From Lysinibacillus cavernae (GTDB lineage Bacteria; Bacillota; Bacilli; Bacillales_A; Planococcaceae), in NCBI RefSeq assembly GCF_009724685.1, contig NZ_WMEF01000004.1, forward strand, positions 1 to 64,000: 64,000 nucleotides of DNA, written 5' to 3'. Shown one piece after another: positions 8,949-17,924 of the stretch (position 1 is its first letter; every line of letters begins with the position of its first letter). The notes beneath the pieces were generated by a model. That model was not told where the DNA came from, searched no databases, and saw only the letters and a list, made by a program, of their open reading frames with translations. The translations under genes and the position numbers were made by a program.

Positions 8949-11311
8949 TATTGTTCCTCCTGTTGTGCCTCAATTGTTTTCATGAAGCCGGTAATTTCTA
9001 TAATAATAGAACGACGTAGTTCTTGGAAATTCTTTCCGAATAATTCGAGTCCTTCGCGTTGGTAAATTCGCATAGGATCTTCTTGTTGATAATGACGTAA
9101 GCCTATTCCTTCTTTTAAATGAGTCATTGCCTCTAAATGTTTAACCCAGCCACTATCAATATAGCTCAGCATGATTTGAGGAAGTACTTCTATTACTCTG
9201 TCATTTTCTGCAAATTTCTCCATTTGATCGAGTAGTTCTTGTTCAGAAGGCTGAATGTCAGCTAAAATTTGTTTTATTCTTCCAACTTCTCGATCGACTG
9301 AAACAGGTGTGATGAACAGGGAGTTAAGTGCATGCTCCATTTGATCGTAATCCCAGTCAATTGTAGATACATCTTCTGGTGCAGCATCACGAACAGCAAA
9401 ATCAACCGTTTCACTTAGCATTTTTTTCAGCTCGCCCATTAAATCTTCGCCAGCTAAAATTTTGTCACGAAGTCCATAAAGAACGGTACGTTGATCATTA
9501 ATGACATCGTCTAACTTTAAGTTGTATTCACGCATGCCGTACTGAGAACCTTCAACAATACGCTGCGTACGATCAATAAGCTCTTGCACCTCTTTATTTT
9601 GAATAATGCCATTTTCATCTACAATCATTTTTGCAGAGAATTTTTCAACTTCTTCTTTTGCGTAACGGCGGAACATATCATCTTCAATAGAGAGAATGAA
9701 GCGACTTTCGCCTACGTCACCTTGACGACCTGAACGACCTCGTAGCTGGTTGTCTACACGACGACTTTCGTGCTTTTCTGTACCGATTACAAATAAACCA
9801 CCAAGTTCATGAACTTCTTCACCTAGCACGATATCTGTACCACGACCAGCCATATTTGTCGCTACAGTAATTCGGCCTTTTTGACCTGCCTGCGAAATAA
9901 GTTCAACCTCTTGCTCTACAGTTTTTGCATTGAGTAATTGGAATGTTAATTTTTCTTTTTTCAGATAGTCCACCACTGTTTCAGACTGTAATATCGATGT
10001 TGTACCAATTAAAATTGGCTGTCCTTTTTCGTGACGTTTTTTAGCCTCAGTAGCAACATGCTTATACTTTGCTTCTTGTGTGCTAAAAATAAGATCAGGC
10101 TGATCCACACGTTGACGTGGGCGGTTTGTTGGAATTTGCACGACTTCCATGCCGTACACTTCTTTAATTTCTTTTTCTTGTGTTTTCGCTGTACCCGTCA
10201 TCCCGGAAAGTTTCGGATACATGCGGAAATAGTTTTGAATTGTGACCTGTGCCATTGACTTATTTTCATCCGTAATCGTTACGCCTTCTTTGGCTTCAAT
10301 TGCTTGATGTAAGCCATCAGAAAGGGAACGACCTTCTAAAATACGACCTGTAAACATATCGACAAGTTCAATTTTATCTTCTTTCACAATGTAATCTACA
10401 TCGCGGTTGAACATAACATGTGCACGGACAGCTTGGATTACATAATGGAAAAGTGTTTGATGTTCTAAGTCATACAGATTGTCAATATTGAAGGCTGCCT
10501 CAACCTTTTCAATACCTTTATCTGTTAGAGAAGTAGCCTTTGTTTCATCATCAAAGTCATAATCTTCCTCTTTTTTGAAACGCTTAGCTAACATAGCCGC
10601 AATGCGGTGTAGTTCGTCGTTTGAAGGCATTTTACCTGCGATAATTAACGGCGTTTTTGCTTCATCGATTAATACACTATCCACTTCATCAATAATGGCA
10701 AAATGATAAGGACGTTGTACTTTATCTGCTAAGCTATAGGCCATATTGTCACGTAAATAATCGAAACCAAATTCAGTGCCAACACCGTATGTAATATCTG
10801 CATTATAGGCTTCTTTTTTCTCATCAGCCTCCATCATTGGTATATTTAAACCAACTGTTAGGCCAAGGAAACGATGAATTTGACCAACTAGCTCAAAGTC
10901 ACGTTTAGCTAGGTAATCATTTACTGTGATGACATGAACACCTTTACCTTCTAAAGCACGCACATAAGAGGGCAGGGAAGCAACAAGTGTTTTACCTTCA
11001 CCTGTAGGCATTTCAGCGATATTGCCCTCAGTTAACACAAGACCACCGATAAGCTGTACATCAAAATGACGCATTCCTAATACACGCTTTGAAGCTTCGC
11101 GTACAACAGCAAATGCGTCCGGGATGATCGATGTAATAGGCTCACCTTGTTCTAATTGATTTTTGAAAATAAAAGTCATTTCTCGTAATTCAGCATCTGA
11201 CTTGTTAACATATTTTTCTTCAAGATTATTAATTTGATCTACTATTTTATAGTAGCGTTTTAATTGACGAGCACTTGTTTGCTCTTTGTTACTTTTGAAA
11301 ATTGAGAACAT
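8948..11311 (-). CDS. secA2: accessory preprotein translocase ATPase SecA2
   Basis: 787 aa, start ATG 11311 with AAAGGAGCG upstream. All SecA motor motifs are present: Walker A (PTGEGKT), DEVD box (AIIDEVDSVL) and the [12 protein letters not shown] and RGRSGRQGD helicase motifs. It is shorter than housekeeping SecA and ends GFMKTIEAQQEEQ, without the C-terminal Cys-rich zinc-binding tail that docks SecB or lipids. That feature and the coupled slaP identify it as SecA2. It drives export of a subset of proteins, probably S-layer proteins, through SecYEG. The canonical secA lies at the right end of the window, so both are present. Confidence 0.94.
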   Translation of the reverse strand: MFSIFKSNKEQTSARQLKRYYKIVDQINNLEEKYVNKSDAELREMTFIFKNQLEQGEPITSIIPDAFAVVREASKRVLGMRHFDVQLIGGLVLTEGNIAEMPTGEGKTLVASLPSYVRALEGKGVHVITVNDYLAKRDFELVGQIHRFLGLTVGLNIPMMEADEKKEAYNADITYGVGTEFGFDYLRDNMAYSLADKVQRPYHFAIIDEVDSVLIDEAKTPLIIAGKMPSNDELHRIAAMLAKRFKKEEDYDFDDETKATSLTDKGIEKVEAAFNIDNLYDLEHQTLFHYVIQAVRAHVMFNRDVDYIVKEDKIELVDMFTGRILEGRSLSDGLHQAIEAKEGVTITDENKSMAQVTIQNYFRMYPKLSGMTGTAKTQEKEIKEVYGMEVVQIPTNRPRQRVDQPDLIFSTQEAKYKHVATEAKKRHEKGQPILIGTTSILQSETVVDYLKKEKLTFQLLNAKTVEQEVELISQAGQKGRITVATNMAGRGTDIVLGEEVHELGGLFVIGTEKHESRRVDNQLRGRSGRQGDVGESRFILSIEDDMFRRYAKEEVEKFSAKMIVDENGIIQNKEVQELIDRTQRIVEGSQYGMREYNLKLDDVINDQRTVLYGLRDKILAGEDLMGELKKMLSETVDFAVRDAAPEDVSTIDWDYDQMEHALNSLFITPVSVDREVGRIKQILADIQPSEQELLDQMEKFAENDRVIEVLPQIMLSYIDSGWVKHLEAMTHLKEGIGLRHYQQEDPMRIYQREGLELFGKNFQELRRSIIIEITGFMKTIEAQQEEQ

Positions 11312-11483
11312 GAAATATACGCTCCTTTAAAGTTGTCTAAATGCTAGACACTCCATTATTCTATCAAATTTTGCGAATGGTGACTACAATTGACTATATA
11401 GGAATCTATTAATGCTAAAATGTACAAAATATTTGTGAAATCGTGGAAAATGTTTAGAAAAAGTATATTTCGATGCTTGTTCA

Positions 11484-11492
11484 TGCTATAAT
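11484..11492 (+). promoter_or_regulatory. extended -10 promoter of tagO
   Basis: TGCTATAAT, a perfect extended -10 hexamer, lies about 45 nt before the tagO start. No good -35 box is seen, as is usual for this class. Confidence 0.5.
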
Positions 11493-11536
11493 CAATTTGG
11501 ATTTCAATGTAGATTATTTTTTTGAGGAGGAGAGAC

Positions 11537-12604
11537 ATGCTTTACGTGTCTTTAATAGCAGCATTCGTTGCATCCATTTTGTTAACTCCATTAGTGAAAC
11601 GTTTAGCGTTTAGAATAGGTGCAGTTGACGCACCAAACTATCGAAAAGTACATGCTCGAATTATGCCAAGACTTGGCGGTTTAGCTATTTTCTTAGCCTT
11701 CATAATTGGCGTGACGATTTTATATTCATTTTTAGTCCATACTAAACATGGTAGTAACGAGGCTTTGTTAGCTATCATTATTGGTGCTTGTATTATCGTT
11801 GTCACGGGTGTTATTGATGATATGCGTGAGATTTCTGCAAAGGCAAAAATGCTTGGTCAGCTAGTTGCTGCACTAATTGTTGTTTTTGTAGGCGGTATTG
11901 AAATTGAAATGGTTAACCTACCGTTCTTAGGTACATTAGACTTTGGTTTACTGAGTATCCCATTAACGATTATTTGGATTATTGGTATTACAAATGCAAT
12001 TAACTTAATTGATGGCTTAGATGGTCTAGCTGCAGGTGTTTCTACAATTGCACTAATTACATTAGCAGTCATGGCATTTATAATGAGCAATATGTTTGTT
12101 TTAGCACTAGCAGCCATTTTAGCTTTCGCTTCACTTGGTTTCTTATTTTATAACTTCCACCCAGCAAAAATCTTTATGGGTGATACAGGGGCATTGTTCC
12201 TTGGATTTATGATCTCGGTATTAGCTTTACTTGGGTTTAAAAATGTTACATTCGTAGCTTTAATCATCCCAATTATTATTCTTGGTGTTCCGATTTCTGA
12301 TACATTTTTTGCAATTGTTCGTCGTGTACGTATGAAGAAGAAATGGTCTGATCCAGATAAATCACATCTACACCATCGCTTACTAGATATGGGCTTTACA
12401 CATCGTCAAACTGTGTTGCTTATTTACGGCATTGCGATGATGTTTGGATTAGCAGCCATCATTTTCTCTATGGCAAAAGTATGGGGAGCTATTTTACTAG
12501 TAGCTGTTATTTTAACAGCCATTGAAATCTTTGTTGAGGTCATTGGGCTAGCAGGTAAAAACTATAGACCATTATTAAACTTTGTACGTATTTTCAGTAA
12601 ATAA
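11537..12604 (+). CDS. tagO: undecaprenyl-phosphate N-acetylglucosaminyl 1-phosphate transferase
   Basis: 355 aa from ATG 11537, directly after GAGGAGGAG; the upstream in-frame codons encode the ribosome site itself. MraY/WecA/TagO polytopic family: about ten membrane segments and the cytosolic catalytic loops VTGVIDDM, NLIDGLDGLAAG and FMGDTGALFLGF, plus the His-rich LHHRLLDMGFTHRQ loop typical of the GlcNAc-1-P enzymes. It transfers GlcNAc-1-phosphate to undecaprenyl phosphate, the first committed step of wall teichoic acid and related wall polymers. Its proximity to an LCP ligase and yvyE matches the B. subtilis tagO region. Confidence 0.93.
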   Translation: MLYVSLIAAFVASILLTPLVKRLAFRIGAVDAPNYRKVHARIMPRLGGLAIFLAFIIGVTILYSFLVHTKHGSNEALLAIIIGACIIVVTGVIDDMREISAKAKMLGQLVAALIVVFVGGIEIEMVNLPFLGTLDFGLLSIPLTIIWIIGITNAINLIDGLDGLAAGVSTIALITLAVMAFIMSNMFVLALAAILAFASLGFLFYNFHPAKIFMGDTGALFLGFMISVLALLGFKNVTFVALIIPIIILGVPISDTFFAIVRRVRMKKKWSDPDKSHLHHRLLDMGFTHRQTVLLIYGIAMMFGLAAIIFSMAKVWGAILLVAVILTAIEIFVEVIGLAGKNYRPLLNFVRIFSK

Positions 12605-12608
12605 AATG

Positions 12609-12764
12609 AAAGAGGCTGGGACAGAACTCGATTATTTTGAAAAATAGCAAAAACAGATAATAACTTTTTCGCTTCAATGAATAGAGTGTTCCTTCCTAAA
12701 TCAAAAAAGTGTTAGACCGAAATACAATCGGTCTAACATTTTTTCTTTTTGTCCCAGCCTCTTT
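12609..12764. repeat. inverted-repeat intergenic element containing a terminator
   Basis: A 15-bp sequence (12609-12623, AAAGAGGCTGGGACA) is repeated exactly in inverse at 12750-12764. Between the arms lies a perfect 10-bp hairpin (12711-12720 with 12728-12737) followed by a T-rich run. The GAGGCTGGGACA motif recurs in intergenic regions of many low-GC Firmicutes (from memory), so this is probably a dispersed element that also ends tagO transcription. Confidence 0.7.
12711..12750 (+). terminator. terminator downstream of tagO
   Basis: GTTAGACCGA (12711-12720) pairs with TCGGTCTAAC (12728-12737), then ATTTTTTCTTTTT. Confidence 0.88.
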
Positions 12765-13010
12765 TTTGTTGTTAACGAGGATGAATTCTTCATAGACAGT
12801 GTGCTTTTTAGGCATTCGACGAACCGTTTGGTATAACGAATTTATGGGAAAGGAAAAGTAGTAGTAGCAACAAGTGATTAGTCTCAGAGAGAGATTTCCT
12901 AGACTGTTTTTATGTATAGGAAATTGAAGGAGAGGAAAACTAAAAATGGCTTGCATAGCCAGTCCATGACAGGTATATGAAAGGGAAGTCATATATGGAG
13001 GAGTATAAAT
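12765..13010. other. intergenic stretch with no recognisable gene
   Basis: The gap between the tagO-side repeat and the LCP terminator holds no frame with credible start and ribosome site. A minus-strand frame here runs into the inverted repeat and is rejected as a gene. Confidence 0.5.
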
Positions 13011-13046
13011 TAAAAGACCATAGACAAAATTGCTTGTCTATGGTCT
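13005..13046 (-). terminator. terminator of the LCP gene
   Basis: A perfect 13-bp stem (13015-13027 with 13034-13046); on the minus strand it is followed by TTTAATTTATA. Confidence 0.85.
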
Positions 13047-13065
13047 AGAAAGTTCTTTGTATTGC

Positions 13066-14118
13066 TTATTCTACGACTGAATTATCTTCGCTAGCTGCAC
13101 TATCAGTTCCTGTATTGCCGTTTGTTAAGCTAGATGATTTTTCATTACGGCCAAGATGGTTTTTGAAAATTTCTTTTACTTCTTCAACAGAATTTTGATC
13201 TAACTGGTAATAATAAATACCAGTAGACGTATCATCTGTACCATCCAATGTTAAAGAGTCAATACGTGGAGCTCCTTTTGATAAATAAGATAAGAAGGAT
13301 TTCATTTCAGTGAATGTCATATCCGTTTTCATATTATCACCAAGAGCTTTAATGACATCATCATACTTTGTGATGGATTTGACTGAAGCAACTTTTTGGA
13401 TAATAGCTGAAAGAATTTCTTGTTGACGTTTACCACGCTCAATATCGCTATCTTGTTTACGTGTTCTTGCAAGGGCAAGTGCCTCACTACCGTTTAAATG
13501 CTGTAAGCCTGGCTGTAAATTGATTGTGAATTTATCAAATTCATCTAATTCGTGTAAAGCATAAGGTACTTCTGCTTCAATACCACCTAATGCATCGACA
13601 ACGTCAATAAAAGCATTGAAGTTCATACGCACATAATAGTCGATTGGAATATCAAATAGTTCCTCAACCGTTTCAATGGTAGTTAGTGTTCCACCCATTG
13701 CGTGAGCATGAGTAATTTTATCTTCATAACCAACCTTAGGAATATAAACGTAAGAATCACGAGGAATACTTAACATTTTAATTGTCTGTGTTTTATTATT
13801 TAATGTGGCTAAAATAAGTGCATCGGAACGTGAGTTTTCAGACCCTTGTCCTCGATTATCACTGTCATCAACCCCGACAAATAAAATAGACACATTTTCT
13901 TGTACTGGTTCTACACTTTCTTCACGTTTCACAGAAACATTTCGACCTTCTAATTCCTCATACGCTGAGTCTGCAGCATGTTCTACCTGTTTTGTAAGGT
14001 AAACAGCATAAGCAGTTACGCATATCACCAAGCTTGCAACTAGGAGCAGTGTAACTTTTATAATTAATGAAGCTTTAGAAGATCTCTTTTTGTACGAACT
14101 AACAGATCTTTTTTTCAT
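13066..14118 (-). CDS. LytR-CpsA-Psr (LCP) family glycopolymer ligase
   Basis: 350 aa. A basic cytosolic tail with KKRS repeats is followed by one membrane segment (about 23-45) and an extracellular LCP domain (about 75-290). Conserved features are visible: RSDALILATLN, the arginine-containing SIPRDSYV loop, DYYVRMNF, and the ALARTRKQDSDIERGKRQQEIL signature that binds the lipid pyrophosphate. LCP proteins (TagTUV in B. subtilis) attach wall teichoic acid or other glycopolymers to peptidoglycan. The C-terminal tail is Ser/Asn/Asp-rich and variable. The ribosome site AGAGGAG is 12 nt upstream. It lies near tagO, which starts the same pathway. Confidence 0.92.
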   Translation of the reverse strand: MKKRSVSSYKKRSSKASLIIKVTLLLVASLVICVTAYAVYLTKQVEHAADSAYEELEGRNVSVKREESVEPVQENVSILFVGVDDSDNRGQGSENSRSDALILATLNNKTQTIKMLSIPRDSYVYIPKVGYEDKITHAHAMGGTLTTIETVEELFDIPIDYYVRMNFNAFIDVVDALGGIEAEVPYALHELDEFDKFTINLQPGLQHLNGSEALALARTRKQDSDIERGKRQQEILSAIIQKVASVKSITKYDDVIKALGDNMKTDMTFTEMKSFLSYLSKGAPRIDSLTLDGTDDTSTGIYYYQLDQNSVEEVKEIFKNHLGRNEKSSSLTNGNTGTDSAASEDNSVVE

Positions 14119-14255
14119 ATTAGATATATTCTCCTCTAATTTATGGGAATAATAATGCGATGAAGCTAAATTTTATTCATGTACAATAGAGCCGATAAAA
14201 ATAGCCTAACAAAAAAATTATACTATGCATAAGTGGTTTCGACAATTAAAACTAT

Positions 14256-14891
14256 TTAATTGACAATAAATTCTACAAATTGAGCGTCTTCGAATGAGAT
14301 GGATGCTTGTCCATTTGTGATCTCTGTTATCCAACTTTCGAACTGTTCCTCTTCCTCTTTTGGCACAGAAACAATGATTTCGACACCCTCCAAATAGCGT
14401 ATTTCCTCTAAAGTATAAGACGAACTTCTTATTTCATTTTCCACTTTCCCAAGCCATGTATAATCAATAGCAACTTTCATGAAATGATGAAGCTTTCGTT
14501 CTACTACTTGAGCAGCTATAATTCCCTCTGTTGTCGCTTTTCCATAGGCACGAATCAGACCACCGCCGCCTAATTTAATACCGCCAAAATAGCGAGTCAC
14601 AACGACGACCGTATCTTTTAAGCCTTGTTTTTTTAAGACTTCTAACATAGGGACGCCTGCCGTACCACTAGGTTCCCCGTCATCATTCGCCTTTTGAATA
14701 TGATCATGCTCACCGATAATATAGGCTGAGCAATTATGTGTTGCATGATGATGCAATTTTTTTATACGATCTATAAAAGAAATTGCATCCTCTTCGGTTT
14801 CTGCACGTTCTATATAAGTGAGAAAGCGAGACTTGGAAATAATAATTTCGCTTTCACCATATCCTTTTACAGTTAAATAGTTTTCTCTCAT
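14256..14891 (-). CDS. yvyE: YigZ/IMPACT family protein (YvyE)
   Basis: 211 aa from ATG 14891 (AAGGAG ten nt upstream); an in-frame TTG at 14900 sits against the ribosome site and is unlikely. UPF0029/IMPACT N-terminal domain (about 10-120) with SKSRFLTYI, THNCSAYIIG, DDGEPSGTAG and RYFGGIKLGGGGL, followed by the DUF1949 ferredoxin-like C-terminal domain. Eukaryotic IMPACT inhibits GCN2; the bacterial role is not established, though an effect on translation or proteolysis has been suggested. The same gene sits beside degS in B. subtilis (yvyE). It may be co-transcribed with the downstream LCP gene (137-bp gap). Confidence 0.9.
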   Translation of the reverse strand: MRENYLTVKGYGESEIIISKSRFLTYIERAETEEDAISFIDRIKKLHHHATHNCSAYIIGEHDHIQKANDDGEPSGTAGVPMLEVLKKQGLKDTVVVVTRYFGGIKLGGGGLIRAYGKATTEGIIAAQVVERKLHHFMKVAIDYTWLGKVENEIRSSSYTLEEIRYLEGVEIIVSVPKEEEEQFESWITEITNGQASISFEDAQFVEFIVN

Positions 14892-14968
14892 CTGTATCAA
14901 TCTCCTTTTAACTAGAGTTCTATTCTATAATTTTCATGTAGAAAAAGCATTAAATTTTAGCATGGTAA

Positions 14969-14977
14969 TGCTATAAT
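14969..14977 (+). promoter_or_regulatory. extended -10 promoter for degS-degU
   Basis: TGCTATAAT at 14969-14977, 80 nt before degS, is the best SigA-type element in the gap; the -35 is weak. Confidence 0.45.
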
Positions 14978-15056
14978 AGGTGTAGACTATGGAATATATG
15001 AATTTGGTCTATTAAAATAGTAAGCAATCATAAGACATTAGACTGGGGAGTACACT

Positions 15057-16205
15057 ATGTTTTCAAATGATACCTTCGATTTAAAGTCGCTTGATGACAT
15101 TTTTAATCGAATGTTAGATACAATCATGAGCTCGAAGGATGATATCTTTATTATAAGCGAACAAAGCCGAAGAAACTTTGAAGATATGCAAAAAGAGCTG
15201 GAAATTGTTCGAAAACAAATATCAATCGTAATTGATGAAGGCGATGCTTTGGAAAAAAGTACGCAGCTTGCTAAACAACGACTTGTGTTAGTAAGTAAAG
15301 CTTTCGATAATTATACCGAAGAACAAGTTAGAGAAGCATATGAAACTGCACATGATTTTCAAGTAAAACTCTCCGTTATTAGAACACAAGAAAAACAGCT
15401 ACGCGATAAAAGAGATGATCTAGAGAGAAGATTAAGAGGATTACTCGATACGATTGAACGTGCTGATCATATTGTCAATCAGGTAAATGTCGTTTTGACT
15501 TACTTAACTTCAGATTTAAAAAATGTTGGTTTAGCGCTTGAACAAGCAAAAATGAAGCAAGATTTTGGGATACGTATTATTGCAGCTCAAGAAGAAGAGC
15601 GTAAGCGTTTATCGCGAGAGATTCATGATGGACCTGCTCAAATGCTTGCAAATGTACTAATGCGCACTGATTTAATAGATAGAACGTATCGTGAAAAAGG
15701 TATTGATAAGGCATTAGCTGAAATTGCCGATTTAAAGAAAACGGTACGAAACGCTTTATCTGAGGTGCGACGTATTATTTATGATCTACGACCAATGGCA
15801 CTTGATGATTTGGGAATTGTTCCGACATTAAAGAAGTATTTATCGACAGTAACTGAATATAATCCAGGTGTTGAAATTCATTTCCAATCGAGAAGTACTG
15901 AAAAACGTATACCTTCAAATTACGAAGTATCTATTTTCCGGTTAGTGCAAGAGTGCGTAACAAATGCCATGAAGCACGGAAAATGTAAAGACATTTGGGT
16001 AAAGCTTGAGTGGTTAAAAAATGCTGTCAATGTCGTTGTAAAAGATGATGGCATAGGATTTGACCCACAAGTAGTGAAAGACCATTCCTTTGGGATATTA
16101 GGAATGAAAGAACGTATCGAAATTTTAAATGGTACAATCACTATTACTAGTGAAATCAATCGAGGTACGACGGTGTTATTTAAAATTCCGTTAGAACTAG
16201 AGTGA
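15057..16205 (+). CDS. degS: sensor histidine kinase DegS
   Basis: 382 aa, ATG after GGGGAG. Cytosolic kinase: an N-terminal coiled-coil sensor region (about 1-175, no membrane segment), a HisKA_3 dimerisation/phosphoacceptor helix with His190 (LSREIHDGPAQM) and an ATP-binding domain (N box ECVTNAMKHG, G1 DDGIGFDP, G2 SFGILGMKER). DegS phosphorylates DegU to control exoenzymes, competence, motility and biofilm genes. Its length matches B. subtilis DegS (385 aa), and degU follows 35 bp downstream. Confidence 0.97.
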   Translation: MFSNDTFDLKSLDDIFNRMLDTIMSSKDDIFIISEQSRRNFEDMQKELEIVRKQISIVIDEGDALEKSTQLAKQRLVLVSKAFDNYTEEQVREAYETAHDFQVKLSVIRTQEKQLRDKRDDLERRLRGLLDTIERADHIVNQVNVVLTYLTSDLKNVGLALEQAKMKQDFGIRIIAAQEEERKRLSREIHDGPAQMLANVLMRTDLIDRTYREKGIDKALAEIADLKKTVRNALSEVRRIIYDLRPMALDDLGIVPTLKKYLSTVTEYNPGVEIHFQSRSTEKRIPSNYEVSIFRLVQECVTNAMKHGKCKDIWVKLEWLKNAVNVVVKDDGIGFDPQVVKDHSFGILGMKERIEILNGTITITSEINRGTTVLFKIPLELE

Positions 16206-16240
16206 AGGAACTGTTGCAGAAATTTAGGGGGTAAAGACAA

Positions 16241-16915
16241 ATGACAAAGATTATTATTGTAGACGATCACCAGCTATTCCGCGAAGGAGTGAAACGTATT
16301 TTAGATTTTGAAGATTCGTTTGACGTAGTAGCAGAAGGTGACGATGGTACAGATGTGGTTACATTATATACTGACAACGAACCAGATGTTGTACTGATGG
16401 ATATTAACATGCCAGGAAAAAATGGAGTAGAAGCTACGGCAGAGTTAATCAATGAATATCCAGATGCAAAAGTGATTATGCTTTCGATACATGATGATGA
16501 AACATATGTTACACATGCATTAAAATCAGGTGCTCTTGGCTATATGCTAAAAGAGATGGATGCAGATGAAATCGTTGAGGCGATTAAAGTCGTTGCCAAT
16601 GGTGGATCTTACTTACATCCAAAAGTAACGAAAAACTTAGTAGCAGAGTTCAAACGACTTTCAGAACACGAAAATAAAGGAAACTTCCACCAAACTGAAA
16701 TTCGTCGTCCGTTCCATTTACTAACTAAACGTGAGTGTGAAGTATTACAGCTATTAACAGATGGCCAATCAAACCGTACAATTGGTGAGACATTATTTAT
16801 CTCTGAAAAAACGGTTAAAAACCATGTATCAAGTATTCTACAAAAAATGAATGTTAATGACCGTACACAAGCTGTTGTAACAGCCATTAAAAATGGTTGG
16901 GTTGAAGTACGATAA
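16241..16915 (+). CDS. degU: response regulator DegU
   Basis: 224 aa, ATG after AGGGGG. Receiver domain (about 3-120) with the acidic pair IVDDHQ, the phosphoacceptor Asp54 (VLMDINMPG) and the conserved Lys in MLKEMD. LuxR/NarL helix-turn-helix at about 155-215 ([11 protein letters not shown], then [12 protein letters not shown]). It is the partner of the upstream DegS. In bacilli, DegU levels decide between motility, competence and degradative enzyme production, and the comF and flagellar genes downstream are known members of that regulon in B. subtilis. Confidence 0.97.
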   Translation: MTKIIIVDDHQLFREGVKRILDFEDSFDVVAEGDDGTDVVTLYTDNEPDVVLMDINMPGKNGVEATAELINEYPDAKVIMLSIHDDETYVTHALKSGALGYMLKEMDADEIVEAIKVVANGGSYLHPKVTKNLVAEFKRLSEHENKGNFHQTEIRRPFHLLTKRECEVLQLLTDGQSNRTIGETLFISEKTVKNHVSSILQKMNVNDRTQAVVTAIKNGWVEVR

Positions 16916-16920
16916 TTGCT

Positions 16921-16975
16921 AAACTGTTTTTAAAAGCTACTTTATCTGAAGTAGTTTTTAAAACAGTTTTTTATT
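16921..16975 (+). terminator. terminator of degS-degU
   Basis: Long stem: 16921-16942 pairs with 16949-16969 (one bulge), followed by TTTTATTATTTTTT. Confidence 0.9.
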
Positions 16976-17207
16976 ATTTTTTAGTATTTATTTGTATCGA
17001 CCTTTTCCGTGTTTAAATGGTCATTCACATTTTTGTAACGATGGCTAGACGTATTGTAGATATTCATAAATAAGAACAAGAACAGATCGTGCAACATTTT
17101 ACAGCCTAATACGTCATAAGAAAGATGTAGCACCTAAATGTTGAAAATGTACAACAAAATTCCTACGACAGCATTTATATGCTACAATATGCGCGGGAGG
17201 TTTTTTG

Positions 17208-17753
17208 ATGTTTAAAAAGAGTTTTCTAGCAGTTTTAATCTTATTAGTGTTAACTGCCTGTGGTAATAAAGATGAGAAGATGAGTGACGAAGAACGAGAA
17301 AAAGTAATAGAGGATGGTACAGTAGGCTTTGAGATGATGGGTGATACCGTGGAAAAAGCTGAAAATGTACCAGCAGCAGATGAAAAGGCAATTTTAGCAT
17401 CTTTCGAAGAGTATATTGCAGCATTAAATGCTGAAGAGATCGATCGTTATTTGAAAACAATCTCGAAAAATCCAAAGGGATTTAAATACGAAGAAGAAAA
17501 AACATATGCAACAGAAGTATTTGATCAATTTGATATTAAGCGTGAAGTAGAAAACGTAACGATTGCAAAGTATGAGCCAGAAGAGGCCCAAGTGTTTGCC
17601 AACATGAAAATGCATTCTCTTCAGCTTGAGACAAAGGTCGAGCATGAAAGTGCAGGACGTCAGGTAACTGTCTTCGTGAAAGAGGACGACGATTGGAAGG
17701 TAACAAGTGTCTTTTATATTGGTGATGACTCACAATCAAGTACAGGCAATTAA
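17208..17753 (+). CDS. predicted lipoprotein, function unknown
   Basis: 181 aa from ATG 17208 with GGGAGG seven nt upstream. A lipoprotein signal ends in the lipobox LTAC (Cys18), so the mature protein is anchored on the outer face of the membrane. The mature part is acidic; residues about 65-175 (AILASFEEYIAALNAEEIDRYL to DDDWKVTSVFYIG) have the pattern of NTF2/SnoaL-like cone folds, which commonly serve as ligand-binding or scaffold domains. No catalytic motif is seen. It lies between degU and degV, where B. subtilis has no gene, so it is an insertion relative to that order. TGCTACAAT at 17180-17188 is a possible extended -10 promoter. Confidence 0.75.
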   Translation: MFKKSFLAVLILLVLTACGNKDEKMSDEEREKVIEDGTVGFEMMGDTVEKAENVPAADEKAILASFEEYIAALNAEEIDRYLKTISKNPKGFKYEEEKTYATEVFDQFDIKREVENVTIAKYEPEEAQVFANMKMHSLQLETKVEHESAGRQVTVFVKEDDDWKVTSVFYIGDDSQSSTGN

Positions 17754-17760
17754 CAGGAGC

Positions 17761-17794
17761 TATCTTCATTCAACATAAGAATTGAGTGAAGATA
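17761..17794. repeat. hairpin after the lipoprotein gene
   Basis: TATCTTCATTCAA (17761-17773) pairs with TTGAGTGAAGATA (17782-17794) with one mismatch. There is no T-run, so it is a weak terminator at best. The TATCTTCATTCA arm also occurs in the palindromic element at 60109-60244. Confidence 0.5.
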
Positions 17795-17811
17795 CGCCTA
17801 CTATACATAGA

Positions 17812-17912
17812 AAATGAATGTGAAATGGAAGCTAGCTTACTAGCGGAACATTAGAATGGCGACAACGCGAATCCTACGTTCGTCATTCATTCACATTCAT
17901 TTCTTTTTGTTT
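17812..17912 (+). repeat. compound inverted repeat ending in a T-rich run
   Basis: AAATGAATGTGAA (17812-17824) is repeated exactly in inverse at 17890-17902, and the interior contains further pairing (GAATGGCGA with TCGTCATTC). CTTTTTGTTTT follows, so it may act as a terminator as well as being a dispersed repeat. Confidence 0.5.
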
Positions 17913-17924
17913 TCATTCAGTTTT

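Noticed and set aside
12696-12992. Minus-strand 98-codon frame beside the tagO repeat
   Set aside because: It runs through a terminator hairpin and one arm of the inverted repeat and has no ribosome site.
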